The position numbers and the translations under genes were made by a program. A stretch of 64,000 nt of DNA. Source: Thermoleophilaceae bacterium (GTDB lineage: Bacteria; Actinomycetota; Thermoleophilia; Solirubrobacterales; Thermoleophilaceae). Where the stretch lies: the NCBI GenBank assembly GCA_030447725.1, contig JAUJOQ010000001.1, positions 581,422 to 645,421 on the forward strand. The letters are read 5' to 3'. The notes below the pieces were generated by a model, which saw only the letters and a program-made list of their open reading frames with translations, searched no databases and was not told the origin of the DNA. Below, one piece after another: positions 35,620 through 44,327 of the stretch; position 1 is the first letter of the stretch; each line of letters begins with the position of its first letter.

Positions 35620-36456
35620 ATGACCGACCGCGAACAGCCAGCCAAAGCCTTGGGGCGCCCGGATCCGCACGGGGGCGGGCGGCGCCGCGCGGCCATCGGC
35701 CTTGCCGTGGCCGTTGCGCTGCTGGTCCCGGCGGGCGTGGTGACCGCGTTCGGCACCGCGGACCCCGCGAGCACCGCAGGCGCCAACCCGGACCCCCGGC
35801 CCTTCGTTGCCGAGCCCGAGACCATCCTCGACCGGTCCCACTCGAGTCAGGACAGCGCCTCCGGACACCCTGTGGCCTACGTGGACCGTCCCACCGTGCT
35901 CTATTCGAAGCCGGGGGGCGAGCGCAAGATCCGGATTGCGGCCAAGACGGAATGGGGTTCGCGCCGCGTGCTCGGGATCGTGAAGCGCTCGGGGTCCTGG
36001 CTGGCGGTGCTCGCGCCCGAGCTCGAGAATGGCGAGGTGGGCTGGATCCGTGAGGACGACGTGGAGAGCCTCGATGCCGTTTCCTGGTCGCTGCGCGCCG
36101 ATCTGTCCCGGAGGCGCCTGGTGGTCCGCCGCGGCGGCAAGGTCGTGCGCTCGATGAAGGTCGGGGTGGGCCGTGCGGATCATCCAACCCCCGTCGGGCG
36201 CTACGCCGTCACCGACAAGCTGCGCGTGACCGACGAGGGATCGCCGTACGGCTGCTGCGTGCTCGCCCTCACCGGCCACCAGACCAAGCTGCCGGCGGGC
36301 TGGCCCGGCGGCGACCGTTTGGCGGTGCACGCCACCCTCGACACGAGCGGGTTGGGGCAGGCGGTGAGCACCGGCTGCATGCGCGCCGATCCCGAGGATG
36401 CGGCCTGGATGGTCGAGGCCGTGCCGCTCGGCACCCCCGTGTTCGTCCGCCGCTGA
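35620..36456 (+). CDS. L,D-transpeptidase (YkuD domain)
   Basis: The 278-residue protein has a short cytoplasmic part, one membrane helix at about 24-44 (AAIGLAVAVALLVPAGVVTA), an SH3-like segment at about 85-150 and a YkuD catalytic domain at about 155-278. The catalytic residues are H237 in LAVHATLDTS and C253 in AVSTGCMRADPED. It should cross-link peptidoglycan by 3-3 bonds or attach proteins to it outside the membrane. ATG 35620 is chosen because the helix then follows at a normal distance; the frame is open upstream. Confidence 0.9.
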   Translation: MTDREQPAKALGRPDPHGGGRRRAAIGLAVAVALLVPAGVVTAFGTADPASTAGANPDPRPFVAEPETILDRSHSSQDSASGHPVAYVDRPTVLYSKPGGERKIRIAAKTEWGSRRVLGIVKRSGSWLAVLAPELENGEVGWIREDDVESLDAVSWSLRADLSRRRLVVRRGGKVVRSMKVGVGRADHPTPVGRYAVTDKLRVTDEGSPYGCCVLALTGHQTKLPAGWPGGDRLAVHATLDTSGLGQAVSTGCMRADPEDAAWMVEAVPLGTPVFVRR

Positions 36457-36494
36457 AGCTCTCACACCAGGGCTGTGGCTTACGTTCAGAGGGC

Positions 36495-36974
36495 GTGGTG
36501 AGTCTCCCGCCCTTCCAGACGCTGCTCGACCGCCACGGTGGCGCGATGCACCGCTTCCTCGTCGCCTCCGTCGGCGCGGCAGAGGCCGACGACTGCTTCC
36601 AGGAGGCGTGCATCGCCGCCCTGCGCGCCTACCCCCGGCTCGACAATGCCGGCAACCTGCGCGCCTGGCTGCTCAAGATCGCCCAGCGCAAGGCGATCGA
36701 CGCGCACCGCGCCCGCGCCCGGCGACCCGTCCCGACGGGAGAGCCGCCCGAGCGCGCCGTCGCCGGCGGGTTCGGTCCCGTGGAGAGCAACGGCCAGCCG
36801 ATCTGGGCGCGCGTGCGCGCGCTTCCCGAGAAGCAGCGGATGGCGGTCTTCCTGCGCAGCGTGGCCGACCTGTCCTACGCCGACGTCGGTCGCGCCCTCG
36901 ACTGCTCGCCCGACGCCGCGAGGCGCAACGTGCACGAGGGCCTAAAGCGCCTCAGAGAGGAGATGGCGGCGTGA
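36495..36974 (+). CDS. ECF-type RNA polymerase sigma factor
   Basis: A 159-residue sigma factor with region 2 at about 8-75 (EADDCFQEACIAALRAYPRL) and region 4 at about 105-155 (LPEKQRMAVFLRSVADLSYA followed by DVGRALDCSPDAARRNVHE). No anti-sigma gene follows; instead the stop overlaps the start of an alkyltransferase gene by four bases. This coupling suggests the factor responds to alkylation or related stress, which is inference from position only. Confidence 0.85.
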   Translation: MVSLPPFQTLLDRHGGAMHRFLVASVGAAEADDCFQEACIAALRAYPRLDNAGNLRAWLLKIAQRKAIDAHRARARRPVPTGEPPERAVAGGFGPVESNGQPIWARVRALPEKQRMAVFLRSVADLSYADVGRALDCSPDAARRNVHEGLKRLREEMAA

Positions 36975-37579
36975 ACGGCATCGATCGCGACCTGACCGAG
37001 GCCGCTGGCGGCCTGCCACTCGGGGGCCCCTCCGCCGAGGCGCTGAGGGCGCTCGCTGCCCGAGCGGCGCAGGAGGGCCTGGTCGACGTGGCCTATGCGC
37101 AGGTGGACTCGCCACTGGGACCGCTCACGGTGGCGGGCACCGGCCGCGGGCTGGTGCGGGTGGCCTACCCCGAACGCCGGCTCGACGACGTGCTCGCCGA
37201 CCTCGCCGGGGCGGTCTCCCCGCGCGTGCTCGAGGCGCCGGAGCGCCTCGACCCGATCCGGCGCGAGCTCGACGAGTACTTCGAGGGCCGTCTGCGCCGC
37301 TTCAGCGAGCCGATCGACTGGTCGCTCACCCGGGGCTTCTTCCGTCGCGTGCTCGAGGCCACGGCGCGGATCGGCTATGGCGAGGTGCGCACCTATGGCG
37401 AGGTGGCGGCCCGCGCCGGCAGCCCGCGGGCCGTGCGCGCCGCCGGCAACGGCCTGGGCTCGAACCCTTTGCCGGTGGTGGTGCCGTGCCACCGCGTGGT
37501 GCGCACGGGGGGCGGCCTCGGTGGCTACACCGGCGGCATCGAGCGCAAGGAGTTCCTCCTTTCGCTCGAACGCGGCTGA
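36971..37579 (+). CDS. methylated-DNA-[protein]-cysteine S-methyltransferase
   Basis: The 202-residue suicide repair protein takes the alkyl group from O6-alkylguanine onto C173 in the active-site motif VVVPCHRVV. The DNA-binding helix-turn-helix and arginine finger are in YGEVRTYGEVAARAGSPRAV, with the asparagine hinge in AGNGLGSNPLP. It resembles Ogt in having one domain. The first 40 residues are an extra segment unrelated to the family. GTG 36971 overlaps the sigma factor stop, so the two are translated together. Confidence 0.93.
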   Translation: MNGIDRDLTEAAGGLPLGGPSAEALRALAARAAQEGLVDVAYAQVDSPLGPLTVAGTGRGLVRVAYPERRLDDVLADLAGAVSPRVLEAPERLDPIRRELDEYFEGRLRRFSEPIDWSLTRGFFRRVLEATARIGYGEVRTYGEVAARAGSPRAVRAAGNGLGSNPLPVVVPCHRVVRTGGGLGGYTGGIERKEFLLSLERG

Positions 37580-37617
37580 GCCGGCAGGCAACCACCGCAT
37601 ACAATCGCCCCCGTGCT

Positions 37618-37706
37618 GGAGAGGTGGCCGAGTGGCTGAAGGCACTCGCCTGCTAAGCGAGTATCGGGTTCACGCTCGATCGAGGGTTCGAATCCCTCCC
37701 TCTCCG
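37618..37706 (+). tRNA. tRNA-Ser (anticodon GCU)
   Basis: An 89-base class II tRNA: acceptor GGAGAGG pairs with CCTCTCC, the anticodon stem-loop is ACTCGCCTGCTAAGCGAGT with GCT, and the long variable arm and TTCGAAT T loop are present. The discriminator base is G. Its last base is next to the stop codon of the convergent GH5 gene. Confidence 0.96.
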
Positions 37707-39185
37707 CTAGCGGCGTTCGGACGGGCAACGGCCCGGCGCCACGCGCACCGACACCCGGCGAGCGTGGCGCCTGGAGCGCAGCCTCAGGTATCGACTGCCG
37801 CAGCGCGACAGGACTCGCGCCCCCCGGACCTCCACCTGGTAGCCGCCCTTGTAGTGGGCGGCGGTCGGGATGTAGACCACCGTCGACGCCGTCACGCGCC
37901 GGGAGGGAGCGTAGGTGAAGGTGAACCGGCGCCTGGCGCGGTCGAAGCGGTAGCGCAGGGGCGTGCCCGCGGTCGCCATTGGGTAGGGGCGCGACAGGAC
38001 CCGCACGTGGGCGCGGCGGAGCGTCCGGTTGTCGTCATCGTCGGCGAACAGGCCGCCATCGCCAGGGCCGCCCGGCACGTCCTCCCAGTCCTTGTATCCC
38101 CAGTAGAGCCAGCCCATCCGGCGGCTGTCGGCCTCCTCGATCAGTCGCTCGACGTGCTTCTTGTCCTGGCTGTCGCCGAACTCGTCGAAAAGGGGCGGGC
38201 CGCCGAGCGCCTTCGCAGTCCTCTCCGCGTTGTCGAAGGCGCGCGGATCGTTCTCACGCGCGCACTCGCGGTATCTGGGGCCGCGGGACTCGGCGTCGGG
38301 AGCCGCCGAGCCGTTTCCGAAGCAGTACACGTGAAAAGCGAAGCCAGCCGGCCGGACGTCGCGCGGCGCGGACCGGAGGGCCGACGGGGCCGCGGTGCCG
38401 CCGAACATCAGGTAGGGCTCGTACCAGACCGGGCTGCGTCCGTCGGCCCTGCGGACCCCTCGAGCAAGGCGGTCCTGCAGCGATTGGAGCTGTCCCCGGT
38501 CTAGAGCGGCGCAGCCGTCGAGGCACTCGCGCCAGCGTCCGCCGGGCCAGGGCTCGTTGAGGAGGTCGTAGCCGAGCATCAGCGGATTTCTGCTGAACCC
38601 CTTGGCCATCTGCTCCCACGCCGCGGCGTAGGCGTCCGCGATGCCCTCGCGGTTGGCGTAGAGGGCGTCGAAGGCCCTGCCGACCCCGGGAGGCGAGTAT
38701 TCGATCAGCCTCGTCGGCGGCCCAGGGTCGAGGCCGTCCGTGAAGGTGGCCCAGTCTGGGAAGCCCACCCCGCTCAGCTTCTCGTCGTTGTAGACGTCTT
38801 GGTGGGACTCCAACAGCACGAATGTGCCCCGCTTCGTGAGCAGGCGACCTTCGCGCAGGATCTCGGACTGGTAGGCCCTCGAGTAGCGCCCTCGCCTCGG
38901 CTCGAGGCCCTTCCACATCCAGGCGAGGCGGATGGCGTTGAAGCCGAGCCTGTTGATCAGCCGCGCGTCGGCGTCGGTGAACGACCGGCGCGGCGGATGG
39001 TACGGAGGCCGTTTATGCGCCAGCTGGAGGCCGTGCACGATCACGATCCGCCCCTTCGTGTCCTTGAGCCAGCGCCCGTCGACGCGCAGCGGTCCGGTTA
39101 CGCCAGGGTTCGACGCGACTGCATCCGCAGCGGCCCCCAGCAGGGCGGTGGCGACGAGCGCGGCGGAGAGTAGTACGCGTGTGAC
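37707..39185 (-). CDS. secreted glycoside hydrolase family 5 enzyme, endoglycoceramidase-like
   Basis: A 492-residue exported enzyme with a signal peptide at 1-25 (VTRVLLSAALVATALL). The (beta/alpha)8 barrel shows the GH5 acid/base E211 in GYDLLNEPWPG and the nucleophile E335 in GGPPLFDEFGDSQ. Motifs such as LLESHQDVYNDEKL and the C-terminal beta domain match the endoglycoceramidase/glucocerebrosidase branch more than cellulases. The likely substrate is a glycolipid or glycoside outside the cell. GTG 39185 is chosen because the signal peptide follows at once; the longer open frame upstream is not protein-like. The stop codon abuts the tRNA-Ser(GCU) gene. Confidence 0.88.
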   Translation of the reverse strand, partial: VTRVLLSAALVATALLGAAADAVASNPGVTGPLRVDGRWLKDTKGRIVIVHGLQLAHKRPPYHPPRRSFTDADARLINRLGFNAIRLAWMWKGLEPRRGRYSRAYQSEILREGRLLTKRGTFVLLESHQDVYNDEKLSGVGFPDWATFTDGLDPGPPTRLIEYSPPGVGRAFDALYANREGIADAYAAAWEQMAKGFSRNPLMLGYDLLNEPWPGGRWRECLDGCAALDRGQLQSLQDRLARGVRRADGRSPVWYEPYLMFGGTAAPSALRSAPRDVRPAGFAFHVYCFGNGSAAPDAESRGPRYRECARENDPRAFDNAERTAKALGGPPLFDEFGDSQDKKHVERLIEEADSRRMGWLYWGYKDWEDVPGGPGDGGLFADDDDNRTLRRAHVRVLSRPYPMATAGTPLRYRFDRARRRFTFTYAPSRRVTASTVVYIPTAAHYKGGYQVEVRGARVLSRCGSRYLRLRSRRHARRVSVRVAPGRCPSERR

Positions 39186-39339
39186 GATGTGACTTCTGTC
39201 CGAACCCGAAGGGCCGCTCAGCTTACTGCGAGAGCCGCCGCCTGGAGCGACAGGGCTGACGATGGTTGAAATGGGCTGGCAACGGCTGTCCGGCCGCGTC
39301 GCTTCACGATTCGTTGCTCTCCTGTCACCATTCGGTCCG

Positions 39340-39573
39340 ATGCTGATCGACACCCGTGAACAGCATGAACCCGGCGATGAGCGCGAGCCGGTCGAGCCCG
39401 ACTTGCGGCTGTGGCTCTGGGTGGTCTCGAGCGTGGGCTTCTTCATTGCCGCCACGTCGGTCACCGGGCCGCTCGGCCCGGGGTTGGCACTGCTCGGGTT
39501 CACCGCTGCGCTCCTGGCGCTCGAGCGCTTCACGGGCCGCTACGGCAGCGGTCTGCAGGAGTGGCGCCAGTAG
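39340..39573 (+). CDS. small membrane protein with two helices
   Basis: A 77-residue product from ATG 39340 (or 103 residues from GTG 39262). Two hydrophobic segments, LWLWVVSSVGFFIAATSV and GPGLALLGFTAALLALE, follow an acidic N-terminus and are followed by a short charged tail. I do not recognise the family. It lies just before tRNA-Arg. Confidence 0.55.
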   Translation: MLIDTREQHEPGDEREPVEPDLRLWLWVVSSVGFFIAATSVTGPLGPGLALLGFTAALLALERFTGRYGSGLQEWRQ

Positions 39574-39624
39574 CTGTGCGGACCTTGCCGGTCATCCAGG
39601 GAGCGCTACGCTAGGCAGCCGCAA

Positions 39625-39699
<75 letters not shown>

Positions 39700-39715
39700 A
39701 AGGAAAAGCCTGTAG

Positions 39716-39758
39716 CTACGGAACCAGAGGTCAGAGGTTCGAATCCTCTCGGGCGCGT
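39716..39758 (+). repeat. att-like repeat R2: partial tRNA-Arg copy
   Basis: 41 of 43 bases match the tRNA-Arg 3' end; the only differences are in the variable region. There is no 5' tRNA half before it, so it is not a functional tRNA. Confidence 0.75.
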
Positions 39759-39815
39759 CGCACAGAGACCCAGCGGGGCCCGGCGGGGTGGAGATTGAAC
39801 AGTAGAATCGCGGCC

Positions 39816-40217
39816 GTGCCATTCACGCTCAGGAACCTCAGGGAGGATCTGGGGGATCTCGGGTCCAACTTCGACGGCGCGCCGGACCTGGAGTTCCGCC
39901 TCGCAAGCAAGGCGCTCGAACTCGAGCAGTCCGGCCTTAGCTATCAGCGCATCCCGCCCGACTATCGCTTCCCGTACGGCCACACGCACAAGGAGCAGGA
40001 GGAGGTGTACGTGGTCGTGCGCGGGAGCGGGCGGATGAAGCTCGACGACGAGATCGTCGAGGTCAAGGAGTGGGACGTGGTGCGCGTCCCGCCCGCTACG
40101 TGGCGAGGCTATGAGGGCGGGCCGGAGGGCCTCGAGATCCTCGTCTTCGGTGCACCCAATCTCGGCGAGGATCCGCGCGAAGACGTAGAGGGTCAGCGCG
40201 ACTGGTGGGCTGACTAG
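39816..40217 (+). CDS. cupin-domain protein
   Basis: The 133-residue protein has a single cupin barrel with the metal-binding motif [20 protein letters not shown] and second motif [20 protein letters not shown]. It resembles small stand-alone cupins of unknown role. GTG 39816 fits the family start ([14 protein letters not shown]); TTG 39795 is an alternative. It lies between att-like repeats R2 and R3. Confidence 0.82.
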   Translation: MPFTLRNLREDLGDLGSNFDGAPDLEFRLASKALELEQSGLSYQRIPPDYRFPYGHTHKEQEEVYVVVRGSGRMKLDDEIVEVKEWDVVRVPPATWRGYEGGPEGLEILVFGAPNLGEDPREDVEGQRDWWAD

Positions 40218-40556
40218 CGCCCAGGGGACCCAAGGTCAGAGGTCAGAATCCTCGGGCGCTCGTGGGAAACCCGCTTTCCCATCGTGACCGGACACGTCCC
40301 ACTAGACAGCCGGACCACTTCGCTCACGGGGATGTCGGCCGGAGCCTCGCCGATGTCGGCGGCGAGCGGACGCGCCGACATGCACGACAAGGGCTCAACG
40401 TCCAGGTGGTTTCACTGAAAGGGAAGGCGCCCGGGTGACGGCGCAGCGTGACTCCCGGCGCTGGTGAAGGCGACTTCGTCGTTTGTGCCCGCATCGTCGA
40501 AAGGCTCGATGGAGATGAGAGGTCGGAAGCTCTCCCGCGATCCCGTCTTTCGGCGG
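40218..40556. other. intergenic stretch with a decayed tRNA fragment
   Basis: Apart from repeat R3 I see no gene. The DNA lies between the cupin gene and the end of a convergent tetR gene. Confidence 0.5.
40231..40262 (+). repeat. att-like repeat R3: decayed tRNA-Arg 3' fragment
   Basis: AAGGTCAGAGGTCAGAATCC followed by TCGGGCGCTCG is a worn copy of the tRNA-Arg 3' end with small deletions. Confidence 0.5.
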
Positions 40557-41114
40557 TCAGGCGCTATCGATGGTGGCGAGGAAGTGGTGGAACGCCTCGT
40601 CAGTGCGTGCGGTGTCGCCTGTGGCGTCGAGGTCCATGAGGAGGCCGCGGATGACGGCGAGCACGACGGTGGCCAGTTCGGGCCGGCCGAGGCTGCGCAT
40701 GCCCTCCTCGAGGGGCGCGAGCCAGTCGGTGGTCGCGGTGCGCCGGAAGCCCGGCCACAGTGGTTCGCCTGCGGTGTCGTGCAGTCGGCTGAACATGCGC
40801 AGGTAGGGCCGGCCGTGCGGTCCGGTCATGGCGGACCATGCGTTGCCCAGGGTCGCCGGGTAGGGCTCTTCGGGTCGGACGCGCAGCAGGTCGGTGAAGG
40901 CCTCCACTTGGCGCTGCCGAGCCTGTCCGAGGATCTCGCGGAGCAGTCCGTCGCGGGTTCCGAAGTGGTAGATCAGCATCCGGTTCGAGGTGTCGGCGGC
41001 GGCAGCGAGCGGTCCGAGCCGGTCGGGAAGCCCGTGTTCGAGCGCGTGGTCGGTGCACGCGTCGAGGAGCCGCTGCCTGATCTGTGGCTGTGGATGCCTG
41101 CCCATGTTCGCCAC
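40557..41114 (-). CDS. TetR-family transcriptional regulator
   Basis: A 185-residue regulator with an N-terminal helix-turn-helix (IRQRLLDACTDHALEHGLPD, then ADTSNRMLIYHFGTRDGLLR) and a C-terminal ligand domain. It diverges from the alpha/beta hydrolase gene at 41184. A perfect inverted repeat at 41130-41145 lies between them and is a good operator candidate. The ligand is unknown. Confidence 0.88.
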   Translation of the reverse strand: MANMGRHPQPQIRQRLLDACTDHALEHGLPDRLGPLAAAADTSNRMLIYHFGTRDGLLREILGQARQRQVEAFTDLLRVRPEEPYPATLGNAWSAMTGPHGRPYLRMFSRLHDTAGEPLWPGFRRTATTDWLAPLEEGMRSLGRPELATVVLAVIRGLLMDLDATGDTARTDEAFHHFLATIDSA

Positions 41115-41129
41115 CTTTTCACGTAACGC

Positions 41130-41145
41130 ACGGTACGTCTACCGT
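41130..41145. promoter_or_regulatory. candidate TetR operator
   Basis: ACGGTA-CGTC-TACCGT is a perfect six-base inverted repeat in the 69-base gap between the divergent tetR and hydrolase genes. Confidence 0.5.
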
Positions 41146-41183
41146 GGTTCGACAACTGATCGGAACGAGACGAGGAGGTCGCG

Positions 41184-41879
41184 ATGAGGGTTGTTTTCGT
41201 GCACGGGGCGTGCGTCAAGGACGGGTCGTGGTGGTGGCATCGGACCGCTGAGCTGCTGGCCGAGCGGGACGTCGCCAGCGAGGCGCCCGCCCTGCCGAGC
41301 TGCGGCGAGACGGGTGAGGCGACCGGTGCGCAAGGACCGGGGCTGGTCGAGGATGTCGCCGCGGTCCGGGAAGTGCTGACGGCGAGCGACGAGCCGACCG
41401 TCGTGGTCGCCCACAGCTACGGCGGCATCGTCACCGCGGAGGCCGCCGCCGGCGTCGACGCCGTGCGCCATCTGCTGCTCGTGTCCAGCTACCTGCCCGA
41501 AGTCGGGCAGAGCCTCTCCTCGTTCGGCGGCGAGGAGCCCGCCCCGTTTCTCGACATCGATCCCGAGGGCGGCACGTTCACCGTCCGGCCGGACGCCCTG
41601 GCCGAGACCTTCCTTCAAGACTGCGGCCCGGAGATCCAGCGACAGGCCACCGACAAGACGGCCCGCCAGAGCCTTGCGGTCCTCGAACAGCCGGTGCGGT
41701 CAGCCGCCTGGCAGCACGTGCCCTCGACCTACCTTGTCTGCGCCGATGACCGAGGCACCCCCGCCGGACTGCAACGCGAGTTCGCCGGTCGGGCAGGCAG
41801 CGTCGTGGAGATCGACGCCGGCCACCACCCCTTCCTGTCCCAGCCGGCCGCCGTCCGCGACCTGATCCTCGGGCTGTGA
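41184..41879 (+). CDS. alpha/beta hydrolase
   Basis: A 231-residue alpha/beta hydrolase of the EstC/salicylate esterase-like group. The nucleophile elbow is VVAHSYGGIV, the oxyanion region VFVHGACVKDGSWWWH, and the catalytic histidine is in DAGHHPFLSQP. The acid is likely D in LVCADDRGTP. GAGGAGG ahead of ATG 41184 is a good ribosome binding site. It overlaps the following SnoaL-like gene by four bases and is probably repressed by the divergent TetR. Confidence 0.88.
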   Translation: MRVVFVHGACVKDGSWWWHRTAELLAERDVASEAPALPSCGETGEATGAQGPGLVEDVAAVREVLTASDEPTVVVAHSYGGIVTAEAAAGVDAVRHLLLVSSYLPEVGQSLSSFGGEEPAPFLDIDPEGGTFTVRPDALAETFLQDCGPEIQRQATDKTARQSLAVLEQPVRSAAWQHVPSTYLVCADDRGTPAGLQREFAGRAGSVVEIDAGHHPFLSQPAAVRDLILGL

Positions 41880-42271
41880 CAGCACGCGTCGACGTGCCGG
41901 CGGATCGCCGAGACCTCCTGATGCGGGCTTACGCGGCCTACAACGGCCAAGACGTCGAGGCGCTGCTGGCCCGGGTCAGGGACGACGTTGACTGGCCCGA
42001 CGGCGAGGGCAGCCTGCACGGCAAGGAGGAGGTCCGGAGCTACTGGACCGAGCAGTGGACGCGAACGCGAACGCACGACGGGCCGGTCGGGTTCAACGCG
42101 TTAGACGACGGTCGGACCGCTGTCCACATCAGTCAGGTTGTGCGCTCGCTCGAGGGCTCGGTCGTGTCCCGAGGCCACTTCCTGCACATGCACCGCATCG
42201 AACGCGATCGGCGATCGACGAGGGCGGCGCCGTCGTCCAGGGCGTGCACCGCTACCTCGCGACCCGGCTAA
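41876..42271 (+). CDS. SnoaL-like (NTF2-fold) protein, altered C-terminus
   Basis: A 131-residue product with the NTF2 fold: LLMRAYAAYNGQDVEALLAR, then DVDWPDGEGSLHGKEEVRSY and a strand VVSRGHFLHMHRIERD. Family members act as small-molecule isomerases, cyclases or unknown binders. After HRIERDR the sequence turns basic and low in order, which suggests a frameshift; the neighbouring frame reads IDEGGAVVQGVHRYLA. GTG 41876 overlaps the hydrolase stop, so the two are coupled. Confidence 0.7.
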   Translation: MTARVDVPADRRDLLMRAYAAYNGQDVEALLARVRDDVDWPDGEGSLHGKEEVRSYWTEQWTRTRTHDGPVGFNALDDGRTAVHISQVVRSLEGSVVSRGHFLHMHRIERDRRSTRAAPSSRACTATSRPG

Positions 42272-42423
42272 GACCCATCGGCCGACGGCATGCCTCTCAG
42301 CGACCGTCGTGCGTCGACATGTCGCTGTGGCGGCCTGAACCACCGCAGGCGGATGGGTTCATCAGCCGCATCAGCTGCCGCGATCTCCGGCGATCCGCGG
42401 CCGCTTCATGTCCGCGCTGTCGC

Positions 42424-42590
42424 CGGCTGCGGCGACAACGTCTCCTCGAGCACCTCACGCAGAGGCGTCGGCGGCCGGCCGATCAGCTCGCCGAGCGTCG
42501 GGTCGACCCGGGCGAACTGTCCCAGCCGTGCTGCGGCGAAGAGGCCGAGGAGCATGCCCACCGCCTGCTCGGGGATGCCGCGGGCGTCCC
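42424..42590 (-). pseudogene. C-terminal fragment of an NmrA-like NAD(P)-binding protein
   Basis: The minus strand reads GIPEQAVGMLLGLFAAARLG followed by QFARVDPTLGELIGRPPTPL and REVLEETL, the usual C-terminus of NAD(P)H-binding SDR relatives. There is no N-terminal part and no start codon. It abuts, in the opposite direction, another SDR fragment, so this is a recombination scar. Confidence 0.6.
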
Positions 42591-42681
42591 CGAGGACGTC
42601 GCCGAGGCGGTCTCGTTTCTGGCTGGTTCCGCCCGCTGGGTCAACGGTCAGGTCCTGTACGCCAACGGCGGCGTCATCTAG
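42571..42681 (+). pseudogene. C-terminal fragment of a short-chain dehydrogenase
   Basis: PEDVAEAVSFLAGSARWVNG followed by QVLYANGGVI and a stop is the end of a classical SDR. Nothing of the Rossmann motif or catalytic YxxxK is present upstream. Confidence 0.65.
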
Positions 42682-42713
42682 GCCTCCAGTCGAGTCATCC
42701 CGAAAGGAAAACC

Positions 42714-43611
42714 ATGCCCAAGACCATCATCATCTCCGGCGCCTCGAGCGGCTTCGGCGCCATGACCGCCCGCCACCTCGCCGACGCGGGACACACCGTC
42801 TACGCCGGGATGCGCGGGACGGCCCACCACAACCGGCAGGCCGTCGCCGACGCCGCGAACTATGCCGACGACCATGAGGTCGACCTTCGCACGATCGACA
42901 TGGACGTATCCCACCAGGCGTCGGTGGACGCCGCCGTCGCGACCGCGCTGGGCGATGCCGGTCGCCTCGACGTGGTCGTCCACAACGCCGGGCACATGGT
43001 GCTCGGGCCGACCGAGACGTTCACGGTCGAGCAGATCGCCGCCGCGTACGACACGAACGTGCTCTCCACCCAGCGGCTCAACCGCGCCGTCCTGCCGCAC
43101 CTCCGGGCCCAGCGGGACGGGCTACTCATGTGGGTCGGCTCCACCAGCACGCGAGGCGGCACGCCGCCCTACCTCGCGCGGTACTTCGCGGCCAAGGCGG
43201 CCGAGGACTCCCTCGCGGTGTCTACGCCGCCGAGCTCGCGCGGTTCGGGATCGAGACCACCATCATCGTCCCGGCTCCTTCACCACCGGCACGAACCACT
43301 TCGCCAACGCCGGCCACGCCGAGGACACCGCAGTGGCCGGCGCCTACGAGGCGCACTACGCGGGGCTGATGGAGCAGGTCTCAGCGAAGCTGGCCGAGCT
43401 CGCGCCCGACGACGCCGACCCGGCCGAGGTCGCCCGCCAGATCGCTCGCATCGTCGACCTCCCCAAGGGCGAGCGCCCGTTCCGGGTGCACATCGACCCC
43501 GCCGACGACGGCGCTGCGGAGGTCAATGAGCTCGGCGACCGCATCCGCGAGCGCTTCTACCACCGCATCGGACTCGACGATCTGCTGCACCCCGCGGTCG
43601 GCGCAGCCTAG
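42714..43611 (+). pseudogene. short-chain dehydrogenase/reductase with two frameshifts
   Basis: ATG 42714 follows AAAGGA and opens a clear SDR: TIIISGASSGFGAMTARHLA with the GXXXGXG cofactor site, DMDVSHQASVD, VVHNAGHM, and the catalytic region VGSTSTRGGTPPYLARYFAA with Y and K. Near 43220 the frame shifts (YAAELARFGIETTIIVP), and again near 43272 (GSFTTGTNHFANAGHAEDTA to the end HPAVGAA at 43611). Repaired, the enzyme would be about 298 residues. It is inactive unless the shifts are sequence errors. Confidence 0.82.
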
Positions 43612-43673
43612 AGCTGACCGTGCCGCGCGGCCGGTCCTGGCATGGACGCGATCTCCATCGTCCCGCCGGCCGC

Positions 43674-44258
43674 TCAAGCGTGCAGGTGGACGCGTTCGCC
43701 GTGCGGGCCGAAGATCATGATCGCCTCGACGGGACCGTCGACGGCGCCGAACCAGTGCGGGGTCCAGGTGCTGAACTCGACGGTCTCTCCGGCCTTGATG
43801 GTCAGATCGTCGGCGCCCAGGATGAGCCGCAGGCGCCCGGTCAGGACGTAGATCCAGTCGTGCCCTTCGTGCACGTGCAGGGTCTCGACATCCGGGGGCG
43901 TGCGCCGCTTGGCGCTGATGTGGACCTTGTAGGCGTGCAGCCCACCGGCCGAGCTGCGCTGGCTGAGCGGCCACATCGTCATGCCGTCATACCTGCGCGG
44001 CTTGCTGCGGACCCGCGGGTCCTGCGGCGGAGGGGTGCCGAGCAGGTCGTCGGCCCTGACGCCGAGCGCCGCGGCCAGGGCGGGTATGTGGTCGAGGGCG
44101 AGGCGCCGCTTGCCCGACTCGAGGCGGCTGAGGGTCGAGACGTCGATGCGGGCGCGTTCGGCGATCTGCTGGAGCGTCAGCCCCTGCTCGGAGCGAAGCT
44201 CGCGAAGGCGACGGCGGACGCGGACGTCGACGGGCTCGTCGGTGGCGGTGTCCGTCAT
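43674..44258 (-). CDS. XRE-family regulator with C-terminal cupin domain
   Basis: The 194-residue regulator has a Cro/XRE helix-turn-helix at about 15-70 (LRSEQGLTLQQIAERARIDV, STLSRLESGKRRL) and a cupin sensor domain at about 105-190 (LHVHEGHDWIYVLTGRLRLI). It diverges from a thioredoxin-reductase-like gene, and an inverted repeat lies between them. This regulator-flavoprotein-methyltransferase set is common in actinobacteria. Confidence 0.9.
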   Translation of the reverse strand: MTDTATDEPVDVRVRRRLRELRSEQGLTLQQIAERARIDVSTLSRLESGKRRLALDHIPALAAALGVRADDLLGTPPPQDPRVRSKPRRYDGMTMWPLSQRSSAGGLHAYKVHISAKRRTPPDVETLHVHEGHDWIYVLTGRLRLILGADDLTIKAGETVEFSTWTPHWFGAVDGPVEAIMIFGPHGERVHLHA

Positions 44259-44270
44259 GGTCGAGAGTAT

Positions 44271-44287
44271 ATTGCCTGATCAGCAAT
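44271..44287. promoter_or_regulatory. candidate XRE regulator operator
   Basis: ATTGC-CTGATCA-GCAAT is a perfect inverted repeat 13 bases upstream of the XRE start and 41 bases upstream of the flavoprotein start, with an inner palindrome TGATCA. Confidence 0.5.
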
Positions 44288-44327
44288 GTGACTTGTCGAA
44301 TCATAACGTTCCTGCCATGTTCGCTGC

